Positions 34,086-46,365 of a stretch of DNA of 64,000 nucleotides are shown piece after piece. A model generated the notes under the pieces. That model saw only the letters and a list, made by a program, of their open reading frames with translations, was not told the DNA's origin and searched no databases. Made by a program: the position numbers and the translations under genes. The stretch covers positions 6,548,047 to 6,612,046 of the forward strand of contig NC_063050.1 in the NCBI RefSeq assembly GCF_018812025.1, given 5' to 3'. Every line of letters begins with the position of its first letter. The first letter of the stretch is position 1. Source of the stretch: Megalobrama amblycephala. Taxonomy: Eukaryota > Chordata > Actinopteri > Cypriniformes > Xenocyprididae.

Positions 34086-34854
34086 ATACTGATTGTTAGA
34101 AGGCAGCTGTCTGACTCTGAGATGGTTTGTGTAACATTAGCAACACATTATTAACTGTTTGATAACGTAGTCAAACAAAAGGCTGATCATATTAATTACC
34201 GTTATGTGTCTGACGTTGTAAAGAACAATACCGTTGTGCAACATTTACCTCAGTAAGTTGACCGAGTGGATCTCTGAGCTGCTGTGAGTGAGTGGAGGCG
34301 GGGCTAATTATCATATTCATAGATTTGTGTATATTAAATGAGGCAAGGGTGTAGAGTTACATTCAAGCTATTTTAAGGCATGAAGAATTTTTTTTCACAG
34401 GAAAAAACTTTAAATATGTAATTTTGGTGATCAAAGATGAGTTTAAGTGATAAAATGATTGACTACAGGAGGACTTTAAACACAGCGCAGGGGAGAGCGA
34501 TTGCTGCTGCTTCTGTATTAGATTCTCCCACAACAGCTGCATCGCCTCTTCTTGTCGTTAAAGTTGTGCATATTTACATACATGAATAAACATTTTAAGC
34601 ATATTTGTTGTTTTATACACTGCCAAAATAGCATGAATAACATCCTTATTCTTTCTGACAACAAAGCACAAAGAACGCAACAAGCTCATAATCACGACTG
34701 TGAAATTCCCCATAGCATGTGAAGGCAGCATCAAATCTCTCATTTCACTGTTGTGTGTGTTTCAGATCTCTAAATCATCATTACAGCGTGTTTGTGTTCG
34801 ATTCTGTTATTAGCTGTCGGACTGAGTTTGATATAATGAATATTTCCCCTTCAG
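34086..34854. other. Spacer before the orphan tail exon
   Basis: No supported gene. No Ig-domain coding exon was found upstream of the orphan tail at 34855. A segment near 34765-34815 (atctctaaatcatcattaca, then gtgtttgtgttcgattctgt) faintly resembles a TM exon following a ttcag but is interrupted in all frames. The remainder looks like degraded repeat. Confidence 0.4.
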
Positions 34855-35073
34855 GGAGTCACTTCTTCTTATTATGAAACGATTCAAGACTCTGCTCAGG
34901 AGTCCATTGGTTTAAACACAGTTTATGCCACAGCACATTTACCCACAATCCCCTCTGACAGTGATTTCTACACACTGGCTGAAAAGCCTCAAACACCAAA
35001 ACCTAAAGACACAAAAGATAAAAGTCTGTATATGTATATACGAATAATGTCATTCACTTTAACTTCACTTTAA
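34855..35073 (+). pseudogene. Orphan cytoplasmic-tail exon of a CMRF35-like receptor
   Basis: A ccccttcag acceptor opens a 72-codon frame to TAA 35071-35073. It starts GVTSSYYETIQDSAQES and includes VYATAHLPTIPSDSDFYTLA, matching the LPTxPSD-x-Tyr signature of the tails of genes A, B and C. Potential signalling tyrosines are YYETI, TVYATA and DFYTLA; none is a strict ITIM. No companion TM, linker or Ig exon was found within several kb upstream before gene B. It is either a relic of a deleted receptor or an alternative 3' exon of gene B, in which case the phase-0 junction of B's linker exon would fit. Open frame preserved, function unknown. Confidence 0.55.
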
Positions 35074-36329
35074 GACCAAGTTGTCCAAATGTGGTTTTAA
35101 TGTCCCATAAAGAGCACAGCAGAAAGATTATTTAGAAGTAAAGATTAATTTTGAAAACTAAAGCCAGTAACTTTTTTTTTTTTTTTAAATTTTGCTGACA
35201 ATTACCATGTGAAAATAAAGTATGTAAATTGAATTAAACAAAGGGTTAAAAAGGCAATATTTCACACAAAAGTCATATTTTGCAGAGCAACTGAATGAAT
35301 AAATGATGTTTTATTAACAAAGTTCGGGAGGAGCAGGTTCAGATAATTAACCTAATTAGCACAAGTGGAGCGCATTCAGTTAATCAACTCAACCAATGAC
35401 AAGAGGTATAAATACAGCAGACTACCCTCTGTTGGTTTGACAGTTTATCAGCATCCCTCCTCCACCCCATCTCCTCACTTCTAGTTCTATCTATATTTAC
35501 CACCTCCGGAGGGAGTAGACTCTAGGTTCGGGACAAAATTCCAAGCTTGGAGCCCTCGCCCTGGACAGCTCACCAAATATGCATAACTTTCACTCTATTT
35601 AATTATATGTAAATGTGAACTCATGAAATATACATTTTATTTGTAAGATAAATTATAACCCTTTACTTGTGTTAAAGTAGAGAAACACTAATAAAATATT
35701 ACTGCAGTAAAATAGAGGTTTCTAATGCGATAAATAAGATAGACCTAACATATGTTAGAGTTCAGTCTGACATTATTATGAATTATTGGGTGCACACTTG
35801 AACTAATAATATCAAAATCAAGTGTTTTATTGTTCACTTGACTCGTTTGTTAACTGCTGCAGGTTCAATCTTCTGATTTTTTTACTAATTTGAATTTAAT
35901 GTTTTGCCTCAATTTTATTATTTTTAACTCAAGAAATCAAGTTTTTGAATAAAGATGTTAGCGCACATTATAATTAGACATGTCGACAATATAGCAGTGA
36001 TAACTGATGGGGGGGGGGGGGGGGGGGGGGCTTGGTTACAAACATAAATTGACTAGTTTATGTTTATTTAAAATGCCATCCTCTCATTATGTGACACCAA
36101 GTGTTCAAATATGCTGTACAATAAATTTGAATGGTGGATGTTTTATTTTCATATTTTCAGTCATATTTTCAATCAATCTCTTCTTAGAACAAGACTGAAT
36201 TTATTTGTGTCTGCTAAATGAAAATATGTAAATTAATATAAAAATAATAAAAATATGTAAGTTTGAATTTATTCAATGAAGATGTCAATAGAGGGAGCTC
36301 CAGTTGCAGACATTGTATTTCATAGAGAG
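35074..36329. other. AT-rich spacer with a 22-bp G tract
   Basis: No gene recognised. A homopolymer of 22 G lies at 36009-36030, conspicuous in otherwise AT-rich DNA. Its length in the assembly is likely unreliable. Degraded repeat sequence elsewhere. Confidence 0.5.
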
Positions 36330-37690
36330 AAGGAGCAACTGAGTTTTTTATTTTATTTTTCAAGCATCTTTATTTAACAAAGATTACACACATAAAATCA
36401 TCTTTTTTACAACTTTTTAAACCATTTTATATATAAAAAAGTGCATAATGAAGTTCATTATCAATAACACAAAGCTCCTCTCTGACACCATATTCCTTCA
36501 AAAATATTTAAAGAGTCCATAGCTTTGTAAATACAAAAATCAATTAAAAGCCTTGATTTGATCAGCTGTAAACACCCTTTCAATGTTATGTTCACCTTTT
36601 GCTCAATTTTATCTCTTCTGCTAATGTAAAATAGCCCTTTTGGCTATACCCAAAATAAAATTGAGCAAGTGACACTCATACTTTCGTTTTTGAACATATT
36701 TAAAACCCAAAATAAAAGTTTGCACAGAAAACTTCTCATTAAAACAATTACAATTATTTTACAAATCATCAAATAAAGGCGTAAGCATTGAACAATACAA
36801 AAAGGTATGAAAAACAGTCTCTCTCTCAAAACAAAAAGGACATTCATTACCAACATCTGGATTTAAAACAGAAATAAAAGCATTAACAGCAATAATGTCA
36901 TGCAGAATACGTCACTGTACATCTCCAGCTCTTTTAGTTAACAGTGGCTTATAAAGTGCTCTCCTCTCCGGTCTGACATTGTTACACATCATAAAAACAG
37001 TACGCCACGTGTGTCAGCTCTTTCATGTAGCCTCCTTTTTCTTAAAAGATTTTACACAAGCTTTATACATTTTTTTTTTTATCATTACTTGCATACAAAT
37101 CCATATCTGTCACCTTTTCAGATTCCAAAAAAGAATTTTGAAATTGGTCTTCTCATTAGGGATAAATACCATTTACAGTAACCTTGAAGCATTTTTGTTT
37201 CTTCTGTTGTAAAAGCAGATTGTAGTTTTGCGTAACAATTCGGCAACATCTTCAGCTTTTCCTAAACTTGGGCCAGCCACTTTGATTAAACATCCAATTG
37301 TTATAATCTTGGATTTAATGAACGCTGTAGTCATTATCACACATGCACCTTAAATGTCCAAACATGACCCGGAAATCAGGGGCTCTTTCAATACCCAGAA
37401 TAAAGATGATATAGATTCAGTTCTTTCCACTTGAAAGCGGTCCCATACTTTAAAAAGATTCCTGTAAAACTGTATTCATTTTTCTGGGATCTAAAAAGAA
37501 CAAAGACTTATCCAAGCATAGTTCTTCAGCAGTCTTTAAAATCATACTGGCCTCCAGCTTAAGTTCTCTGGGCCAGTGAGAAACCGCTGTATAAACTAAT
37601 CGAAAAGCTGCAGTCCTACTTTGTAAATGTCCTTTAAAGTTTTCCACAGATGGCCATGTTCTTCATGATCAAACTCAAACTTAAAGTTTC
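36330..37690 (-). mobile_element. Tx1/L1-type LINE ORF2 C-terminal remnant
   Basis: Minus-strand frames, broken by several frameshifts, give RILHDIIAVNAFISVLNPDV then NECPFCFERETVFHTF with the CxxC/H pattern found near the end of Tx1-like ORF2. FILGFKYVQKRK and LLNFILG follow toward 36600. Upstream, 37450-37647 encodes HLQSRTAAFRLVYTAVSHWP. It is a decayed insertion, ending on the low-coordinate side near 36330. No endonuclease or catalytic reverse transcriptase block was seen here. Confidence 0.6.
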
Positions 37691-38700
37691 AAAATAATAT
37701 AATGTTCAATTCTCTGAAATTAAGTGTTCATGAGTTATATTCATGTTCAAAAATATTTTATGTGAGTTTATATGCATTTATTTGTCTAGTTGGTATGTAT
37801 TGAAACTGTATGCATTGTATTTCTGAAGAGCAGAGTATTATCATTTATGTAAATGATTTGTTATTTATTGAGTGACAAAAGTGCTCAAATTGTATTTTTC
37901 ACCCAGTTGAGTTAATGTATGTAAGATATGTTGCCTTTTAAAAGACATTAATTGTTACCTCAACATTGCACAGTACTGATTGTTGCACTACTGAACGTTT
38001 ACACCACAGACATTTGCACACACTATACTAAGAAACTTTTGCATTTATTGGATTCGTCATTTGGATTCAGAGGACTATTTTCTTACGCATACATATACAC
38101 TTGTTTCATGGACTGAGAACTGTTCATCTACGGTGAATTACTGACAAGTTTTGAAATATTTTCATTTATATTTCTATTTTCCTTGATGTAATGTTTATTG
38201 AAAATTGTATATTTCTTTGTGGGTTAAAGGTTCTAACTTAACCAATTTAATAAGAAACAAAGCTCCAAAAATAAGAGATTATAAAGCAACGCCAAATTTA
38301 AATTGATTTAAACGCAAATTGATATACAAAAAGGTACGATTTATAAACTAAAGCAACAAATATAATACGAATATAAAATATATTATAACTAGATCAAGTA
38401 ATTAAAAAGGAGCTCAAAATATTTCCTAAAGGAAAAGAAGAGAAAAAACAATTTTGTGTTAGACCATTTCATTGTTTACATTTCATATTTACATCCATTC
38501 AAACTCTCTTACAAAGTAAATCAAAATCATCTTGGTAAAAGTCATTTTCCTGGTCTGTCTGATATCAGATATCAAAACTCAAAAGAAAAGAAACAGAAAA
38601 GAATTGAAAGAGAAAGCAATTGCTCTCACAGCGGGCATAAACCACTCACACTTACCACACACTCCTCACACTCGCTCAACAGATGCCCACGCATGCGCAG
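37691..38700. other. Spacer before gene D
   Basis: AT-rich DNA with no recognised coding sequence or element boundary. Gene D's promoter should lie near its right end, but no TATA box or ETS site comparable with genes A-C stands out. Confidence 0.4.
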
Positions 38701-38709
38701 AGAGAGAGA

Positions 38710-38746
<37 letters not shown>

Positions 38747-38747
38747 C
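38701..38747. repeat. (GA)n(GT)n(GA)n microsatellite
   Basis: gagagagagtgtgtgtgtgtg and gagagagagagagag runs about 50-90 bp before the start codon of gene D, so probably in its 5' UTR or core promoter. Length variation could affect expression. Confidence 0.8.
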
Positions 38748-38793
38748 AGTTCTTCATGAAGTCTGTCCACCAGCTGCACACAGATAAAGCAGA

Positions 38794-41700
38794 ATGATCC
38801 TCATCTGTGATCATAAACTTCTCATATTTAACCTGCTGCTCATCATGTCAGGTAAGAGTTTATTCTGTGTTTATTCTCAGCACCTGTTCTCAATCAGGTC
38901 CATGTTTGCTCTGAGCTTCGTTTCTTTGTTTTAGTGGTGGCATGTGAGATGAAGATCTTGACTTTCACTGCTTATGAAGGAGGAAAAGTTGAAATACGGT
39001 GTCCCTATGAGTCTGAATATGAAACATATAAGAAATATCTCTGCAGAGGAAAATGTCCATATATACACAATAAAGACATTCCTGCTGAATCTGGATCTGC
39101 TAAAGACGAGAGATTCTCTCTGACCGATAACACAACGACCCACATCTTCACCGTCACAATCACTGATCTGAGAACAGAAGATCAAGGACAATACTGGTGT
39201 GCTGTGAAGACAGAAATTCTACAAAAGCGTCACTATACAGAGATTCATCTGGAGATTAAACATGGTAAGTCAGAATATACTGTATGAGTGAAATAGTTCA
39301 TAAGTGCACACAGATATGGTGAAAAATACATAAGCATAACTAATATATCACTAATATACTGCAAAAGTAACATTACAGAAGTCTCTTTGTGTCTGTGAGA
39401 GTATGTATCGTGTGTTATAAAGATGTAAAGAGGTGAGCTGTGTTGCCAATCGCTTTCAGCTGAAAGTAGTGCTTTATATATATATATAATATAAGATACA
39501 GGATGAAAAGGGTTTATTTGTCCTTCTCAACAAGAATTAAGTCAGAGTCAGTCACAGGTCTCTGCAAATTCTTTCTGATCATTTACCTTATCTGTGTTAC
39601 CACAATAACCAGAGGCCTGCTGTTAGCTGCATTTGGGGTGCTAGTTGCAGTTTAGGGGGATGGGTTCACAGAACTTTGTTGAGAGAGTTTCTGGATAATT
39701 CATTAAATATAATGAATAACTGTGTCTGATTGGTCCAGATACTACAGAGTCCACTGATCTATATTAATATAAATATAGACCAGTGGGCGAGTCACAGAAT
39801 CTAGATAAGTTTTGTGCAAGAAGTTGCTAGATTTGTCCCTAGGCTTTTGAAAAAAAAAAAAAAAAAAAAAAAGATAAAACAATCTAGATAACAGAAACCA
39901 CAGTATCCTCTGCAGATGATGATGAGAGAGTGTTCACTCCACACAAATACTGACCCGCATCACTTCCTGACACATCACATGACATACAGTTTCATTTATG
40001 GAGGAAAAATTCATTCAAAAACAGAAAATATAACTGCACAACTCAAATTATTAGACATCTTTTTTGCCCATGTACAAGGTGACGTTCTCATGACCTTGTG
40101 CAACGTTCCTCAAAAGGTGACAAAAATTCCGAACCTTAGGGACATTCATAAAAAGTTCTTTGGGATGTTAACAGAACTTTTCCATATGGTTCTCTTTTAG
40201 TTAGATGACGACGTTTCATTCAGGACAGCGCTGATCTTCCTGAATAAATTACAATCACATAGTATATACTTGCTATCTGTCATTTCCCTATATTTGTGGA
40301 TCATTTGATACCTGGCATTTCTTTAAAGTCCCCGTGAACCGGAAGTTGCAAACGTCTTTTCTCCAGTGTTGTGACGTATTTCCAAGTAAAACAGAATATT
40401 GAATAGAGGGCAGAGTTTTACTTTAGCGCTCCTCCTCTCCATCTCTCGCTTATAGCAGACTAACGGTTGCAGGGGAGTGGTTTTAGCGTTTTCAACCCAA
40501 GCCGTCAAACTGACGTTATCTGAGAAGGAACGCCATTACAGACCGGAAGTAACTTTTCATTTTTTGATTAAAGATTACCACGACAAACTATTTTTTTTCT
40601 GTGCATTAACTTGCACGAATGAATGAAGGTCCACTAAACAACTTCCCCGACCCTTAAAAGAACTCCACATCATGACCGTCTCTGAATGTTCTGGGAACGT
40701 TACCAGGTGACGTCCTTGACACCATGCCCTTGTCAAACAATCCTAAGGATTCCAGAAAAAAAAATTGTACAGGATTCTAATTAGAATTCCTATCATATTT
40801 TGGAACCATTCCTATAAGGTTCCTATTTTCTGGGAAGGTGTACAAAGGATTTGGTTCTCATTTTCTTTGCAGCATCTTGTTTACTGAGACAATGCACACT
40901 GTAAAAAAATAAACTTTAAAAAAAATGTGAAATGCCTGACATTAAAGATCATTAAAATGTTTTAAAAATGATCAATGACTGACAAAAGTGGCCACCAAAC
41001 AAATATCTAATATCTAATTTATAGCAATCACACCTGATTCAACTCATGATCTCATTAGTAGAGACTGGATGTGTCAGATATAGAGAGACATACAAGATGT
41101 TCAGGGCTGGAGCTCCTCCAGGACAGGTTAGAGAAGCACTGCTCTAGATCTCAGCATCCACACTAATTTATACAAACCAGTATTACTTTATTTCTTCCAT
41201 ACAAAACTTCTTAATGAGAATTAACAGAAGTTTAGATGTTGATGTTTTATTGAAAATAATAGTTTGAAGTCACAGTTACGGAGTCAAGTTGTCAGTGTTC
41301 TGTGTTTGTTTCCCTGTGTTACATGTTCTTTTGTTCAGTTTTCCCACCACCAGTTTGTTCCCTTAGTTACACTGATTTGAGTTCATTAATCCCAGGTGTG
41401 TCCTATTAATTAGTCACATTTGCCCTTTTGTTTGACTTGTATATATTCCCTGTGTTCTCCCTCAGTCTTCGTCGGTTCTCGTCATTGTATTACCTTTATA
41501 GTGGGTGTGTGATCTCCTGTGTATTCCCTGGTTCCTGTGTGTTTTGTCATTAAAGTCAGCATTCCTGCATATCTCCTTGTTCTGAGTGTTCCTACACCAT
41601 GCCTGCTGACAGAAGAACTGACCAAACCAACACCTACCTGGCTGAGGATCACCTGTGGGGATCAAGGCAGAATGGTCGTCCATTGGAGAGGCATGTGGAG

Positions 41701-42525
41701 GAGTTTTCTGAGCTCTCTTGTCAGGTGGGCTGGCCTGATGCTTCCTTTAGTGCTTGTTTTCTGATGGGCCTGGATGATGATACCATTCATTATAGTTATT
41801 GTTATCTCTCTCTAGTAGAGTCCATTAATCTCGTTCTTTATTTAAATGGTTCTAATACTTTAAATGGTCTCCAACACTTACTCACGTCCTCAGTTCAGGG
41901 ATCCTGATGGCCGCCTATCCAGAGCCTCGTCACAAGATGGCTGCCACTCCAGAGCCTTGTCGCAAGTTGGCCGCCGCCAGGCCTGAGCCCTCGGTCAAGA
42001 TGGCCGCCATGCCTGACTCTCTCTCTCCTTCGCCCCGGGTCCAGAGGCCACTCTCTCCTTCGCCCCGGGTCCAGAGGCGACTCTCTCCTTTGCCCCGGGT
42101 CCAGAGGCGACTCTCTCCTTCGCCCCGGGTCCAGAGGCGACTCTCTCCTTCGCCCCGGGTCCAGAGGCGACTCTCTCCTTCGCCCCGAGTCCAGGGATGG
42201 ATTACGCCCCTGGCCAGCGTCCAGTGATGGCTCCAGTTTCCGTTCCAAGTCCAGAGAGGGATCCAGTCCCCGAGTCAACCCCAGACTTCGCTTCATTCCC
42301 CGAGTCCAATATAGACTTTGCTCCAGTCTGCACACCCCTGACATTAATTAAGTGTTACTATAAGCTGCATCAGAGGAAGTAATTGTGCCATGCATTAAAC
42401 CAGATGATTATTTGTGCTTCAATCACATCAGAGTCACCTAAACCAACCACAACAGCTTCAGATCACAGCAGTAAACCAGCGACAGCAGATACTGCATCTA
42501 ACAGACCCGTCACATCTGTATTTCC

Positions 42526-42574
<49 letters not shown>

Positions 42575-43400
42575 GCAACATCATCTTCAGCGATATTGAT
42601 GCTCTCATCATCTAATAATGCAGCGTCATCAAAACCAGAACAAGGTATGAAGAATTTCATTGTTTAAAGTTTTTGACTTAGTAAATGCCTGTCCAGGGAC
42701 TTTTTTTCTCAAGTTTCCTTGGAAATAGGACATTTAGAGTCATAATCACATGGTTTTGTTGTCTGTTTTTCAAGGTTTTGCCATGATGGTCATGTTGATG
42801 GTCGTAGGGATCCTGACAGGGTTTGGATTCTCACTGTTCATGTACTTCAGATGGAGACAAAAGAAAGAGGGTAACCGTCTTTCTCATGAATCATTTTATT
42901 ACCTCTCATTTTCATAGTCAAACTGAACTTCAGTGTCCAAAGCTGTCAAAATAAAGGCCTTTAATACATTTTGCCACAAAACAATAAATCTGGTGTCACA
43001 AAACAGGAAATCAGCCCAGAGATGTTGTTCAAGGCCCGACTGAGCATCTGCCCAACAGAGATAATGAACCAAACAGAGACGTGAGTTCATCATGTGTTTG
43101 AGTTTGATCATTTATTAGTGGATTATAATCATCTTCTCCACTCTAATCCACTTGTTTTTACTCTTCTCTCTTCTCTTCTGTCAGGTCTCTGTTTATGAAA
43201 ACATCAGTGATCATCCTGTCTACAGTTCAGTCCTTCCTGTATTTGATGAACACGACGCCTCTGTTTATGCTTTAGCACAATTACCCAGCAGCCCCTCTGA
43301 CAATCTCAACTACTCATCCATCATATTTTCAGCTACACATCACTCAGACGGGACTTCTGACGGGCAGGAAACATGTGACTACGCCACCGTTACAGCATAA
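38794..43400 (+). CDS. Gene D: single-Ig CMRF35-like receptor with serine-rich stalk and ITIM tail
   Basis: Predicted 328-aa type I membrane protein. Exons: signal 38794-38851; Ig 38935-39264; stalk 42432-42644; TM 42775-42870; linker 43007-43080; tail 43185-43400. The joined frame is open and intron phases match genes A-C (1 through TM, 0 before the tail). The Ig domain has the canonical pair (EIRCPYE and QYWCAV) and the inner pair (YLCRGKC), so it is a standard CMRF35 fold. The stalk is Ser/Thr-rich with a run of ~16 Ser, likely O-glycosylated. The TM (MMVMLMVVGILTGFGFSLFM) is uncharged. The tail has ITIMs SVYENI and LNYSSI, plus ITIM-like PVYSSV and CDYATV, and AQLPSSPSD before LNYSSI. The weakest call is the stalk acceptor (cacatcag), which has a poor pyrimidine tract. 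Confidence 0.75.
39265..41279. other. First part of gene D intron 2: repeats only
   Basis: No coding exon recognised. Contains a ~24-bp poly-A run near 39848, a gttct/aacgtt-rich repetitive stretch (40080-40170 and 40680-40850) like that in gene C intron 5, and part of a MITE-like element starting tttaaagtccccgtgaacc (40322). A stretch at 41030-41140 is related to the palindromic element at 63229. Confidence 0.45.
41280..42360 (+). mobile_element. LTR/gag-like retrotransposon fragment in gene D intron
   Basis: An LTR-like leader (41290-41600) is followed by a gag-like frame from ATG 41599: RPLERHVEEFSELSCQVGWP, then FLMGLDDDTIH and LSLVESINLVLYLNGSN. A Pro/Ser/Arg-rich repetitive part follows (41907-42340). 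No pol sequence. It lies on the same strand as gene D and ends about 70 bp before the stalk exon. Confidence 0.6.
42021..42197 (+). repeat. 30-bp minisatellite, about six copies
   Basis: Unit ctctctccttcgccccgggt plus ccagaggcga, nearly perfect. In the gag-like frame it encodes the ten-residue repeat LSPSPRVQRR. GC-rich within AT-rich surroundings. Confidence 0.85.
42526..42573 (+). repeat. Coding (TCA)n microsatellite in gene D stalk
   Basis: About 16 tandem TCA triplets, in frame as poly-Ser in the stalk exon. Changes in repeat number would lengthen or shorten the stalk without shifting the frame. Confidence 0.85.
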
Positions 43401-44557
43401 AAGACTGTGGACATTCATGGACATCAGGTTGATTTAAAGTCAAACCTGGATCACAACAAACTACCCACTAAGCAAAGTTATTTCCAGAAGACGTCTTTTC
43501 AATGTCTTGGCACATGTTGAAAAGACATCCACTGAGAAACCAGAATGAAAGTTTTTATGACGTCTTTTTTGACGTCTTCTGCACTTCCGTTATAGACGTT
43601 CATGGAACCTCTGTACAAGGTATAAAAATATAAAATAAAATAAAAAACTCAGCCATGGATCCATCCATAGGCAGTCAAACACACGTCCACACCTTTAGAC
43701 AACTTAATGTGTGTAATTCACACATCTTAGGATTGTGAGGGAAACCAGATCTGAAGGAAAGACTTTCTGGCTCAGCTGGGACTCAAACCAGAGACCTTTT
43801 TGTTGTGAGGAGACAGTGTTTACCACTGAGAGTTTAATTGAACAGACTTACTCAGGAAACCCACAGTGAGACACATGAGACTGAACAGAGAGAGACAGAA
43901 GATCAACATCCATTGAGAGCAGAAGACAATAAAGAATAAGAGCTGATCCTTCACTAATTCACCTCCAACATTTACTGATTTATGATCAGCAAATTATTGT
44001 GACTTGACTATTTTACTTTCATAAGAAATAATCTCAAATCAATGGCAGAGAGTGCATAAATGTACATTTTAAACATAAATGTATTACAATCAAAGGGCAG
44101 TGTCAGTACCACTTCTCCAGGTTTTACTGTAAATGTAACTTTCTATTATTTCTATTATCTCTCTGTTAAATTTGATATAATGTATCTTTGTATGGCAGTA
44201 AGTATTCTACAGACAAAAACAATTGTCATAAAAAAATAACAGTATTACTGAATGTGAAATGTCAGTGTTTGATATTAGGTTATGGGTGAGATCATCATCA
44301 GACAGATAATAAACAGAGATGAGTCTGTGTACAGTTGAATGAAGCATATGATTGATTTGTTTTCATAAAAAAAACAAAAGTGTGCGATTTAAGAAAATTA
44401 CCAGTATTTTTAGTAGGTAAGAGAGTTTTGTTGTAGTGTGTTTGCAGGGTTGCAGTGTCTTAAAGATCAACCAGCAAGTGCTTGTGGTTTACTTTTGCTC
44501 TTCTGTTGGTCAAACCAAGATTCATTTCAGCCACCTACAAGTGTGATGAGAACAGGA

Positions 44558-44643
<86 letters not shown>

Positions 44644-46076
44644 AACACATCTATAGAACCTTCGGTTCTTATTTGGATTGTAAATATTGAAATATTTTAC
44701 ATTGAAAGTCAATGAGGTTTAAGTGGTTTCGACTCCTCCCCTTTTCCTTATATGGCATTGAGCACTGCACACTTGTTTGAATGAAAACAAAGTTCACTAG
44801 TGAATCGTCATGTGAACAGGCAGATCAGAAAGAGGAAGATTTTCTGTAAGTAATCAATTACTTTTGAATCTGTTCCTCATACAAACATGTCTTTAGAAGA
44901 CTTGTCAATTACAGATGATTTTATGGTACATTATTGATCTCAACAGCAGTGATGTAGCTAACGGTCGCTCTGAGGCTCGTGAATCACTAAATATCTTCAC
45001 AAACTCAACATCTGACTAAGATAAATGATAAAGATGCTTAAATATCCTGTATAGATTATTATATTGAACACTGACCTCTAAAATGTGATGAGATATCAAA
45101 TTGAAAAACAACAAATCAAACTAGATTTAACATTTTCAGAAGGAAATGGGAATATAACATGCTCATACAAAACTCCCCCTCAATGCAATGGAGTGGTTGC
45201 CAGTTCTTAATGGTAAAATTGGGTAAATATAATCAGTTTATCCCAAATGTAGCTTTATTAAGCAAACTTCGGAATATATAAGGATGAACACTATTATTTA
45301 TGACATTTCTTTAGGGAATATATAATTTAAGGACAGACAATAAGGGCATTTATCTTTTTATAGTCTGTGAAAAAATGCTGTGAGAGCTTCAAGAGAAACT
45401 CTCTAGTATAGTGTTTGTGATGTTTTATTCACAGTTGCATTTATTATTACAGTTTTGAAGCATCTACAGTAAACACACAAATAGTTGTCTTAAACTGTTG
45501 GCTCCATCTAGAGGCTGATATAAGTTAATGTTACATTTCTATGACTAAACATTATATTTCTTGGCTTCATTAAAATTACTTTTATGTACAGTATTTGCAT
45601 TGTATGGTAAATGACAGAACATAAATTAACTTTCTTGTGTTCTGTTATGATGAAGTGTAAATGGCACAGATTTACAGCTCCTGTATGTTCAAAAAGAAAG
45701 TCAATCTGGAGGAATAAAACTTTGACCTAATATTTGATAATTAGAGCTATTGTTCATGCAGATGTTTTTATGACCAAATCAGAGATGAAGGGAAGGAAAC
45801 AGATAATCTCAAGTTCAACTGTCATCAGAGATGCTGATGTTTCTCTGACATCTTCTGTCAGTGGTGCTGAATCCACATCAAACTATGATATTATTAATGT
45901 TTTTTTGTTTGTTTTTTTGCATAAAGTATCCAAGCAATCAGATCTGGTCTGTTTCCACCTAAAAACTTGTTGATGTTTCTTACAACTTATAAAAATGTCA
46001 AAACCCCAAAGTATCAAATGCATTTATTTGTATTCCCAAGAGTGTCTTGTACAGGCTCTTGTTCACCTCTAGTGGA
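43401..46076. other. D-C spacer, paralogous to the spacer before gene B
   Basis: From about 43985 onward it aligns with 13970-14679 and 16462-18990, minus the LINE and MITEs inserted there. A possible polyadenylation signal for gene D lies at 43928-43933 (acaataaag). No gene recognised. The stretch 45815-45900 (gatgctgatgtttctctgac) also resembles 4765-4815 before gene A, placing all three genes in one duplication family. Confidence 0.55.
44563..44641. repeat. (AT)n microsatellite, ~80 bp
   Basis: Uninterrupted TA repeat directly after the aacaggaaat landmark. The homologous position before gene B (14547) has no such expansion. Confidence 0.9.
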
Positions 46077-46365
46077 AGATTTAAATAACGCTGATCAATT
46101 ATCTTCAGTGTCATTAGTCCTTATATAGAGAAGATGAACCCTGTATGATCTCTCAGTATCAGACACTGTATCCTCCACTAGGTGGCGCTCTTTCAGTGTG
46201 ATTAATGTAATATTCAGTCAGTGCTGATGGTGGGAGGGGCCAGTAAAGCTGCTCATTACTGATAAAGAGCTGAATAAAGAGGAAGTAACTAAAGCAGACA
46301 GATGTAGAGACAGAGAGATTCACACAGAGAACATTCAGCATAAAGAAGACTGAACTCAACTCACA
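46077..46365 (+). promoter_or_regulatory. Promoter/5' UTR of gene C
   Basis: Near-identical to the promoters of A and B. Perfect CTCF core at 46175-46188 and PU.1/ETS-type AAAGAGGAAGTAAC at 46276-46289. The opposite-strand CTCF-like site just upstream (46062-46075, ttcacctctagtgg) is degenerate here. Confidence 0.7.

Noticed and set aside
41599..42340. gag-like frame as extra exons of gene D
   Set aside because: Related to retrotransposon gag, preceded by LTR-like sequence, and no consistent splice sites join it to the Ig and stalk exons.
42463..42660. Minus-strand poly-Asp ORF and plus-strand poly-His ORF
   Set aside because: Other-frame readings of the TCA microsatellite that encodes poly-Ser in gene D.
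44563..44641. CRISPR-like or other regularly spaced repeat arrays
   Set aside because: All tandem repeats seen are simple microsatellites or minisatellites without unique spacers, in a vertebrate genome.
44438..44715. ORFs rich in alternating Tyr-Ile
   Set aside because: Translation of an (AT)n microsatellite in all frames.
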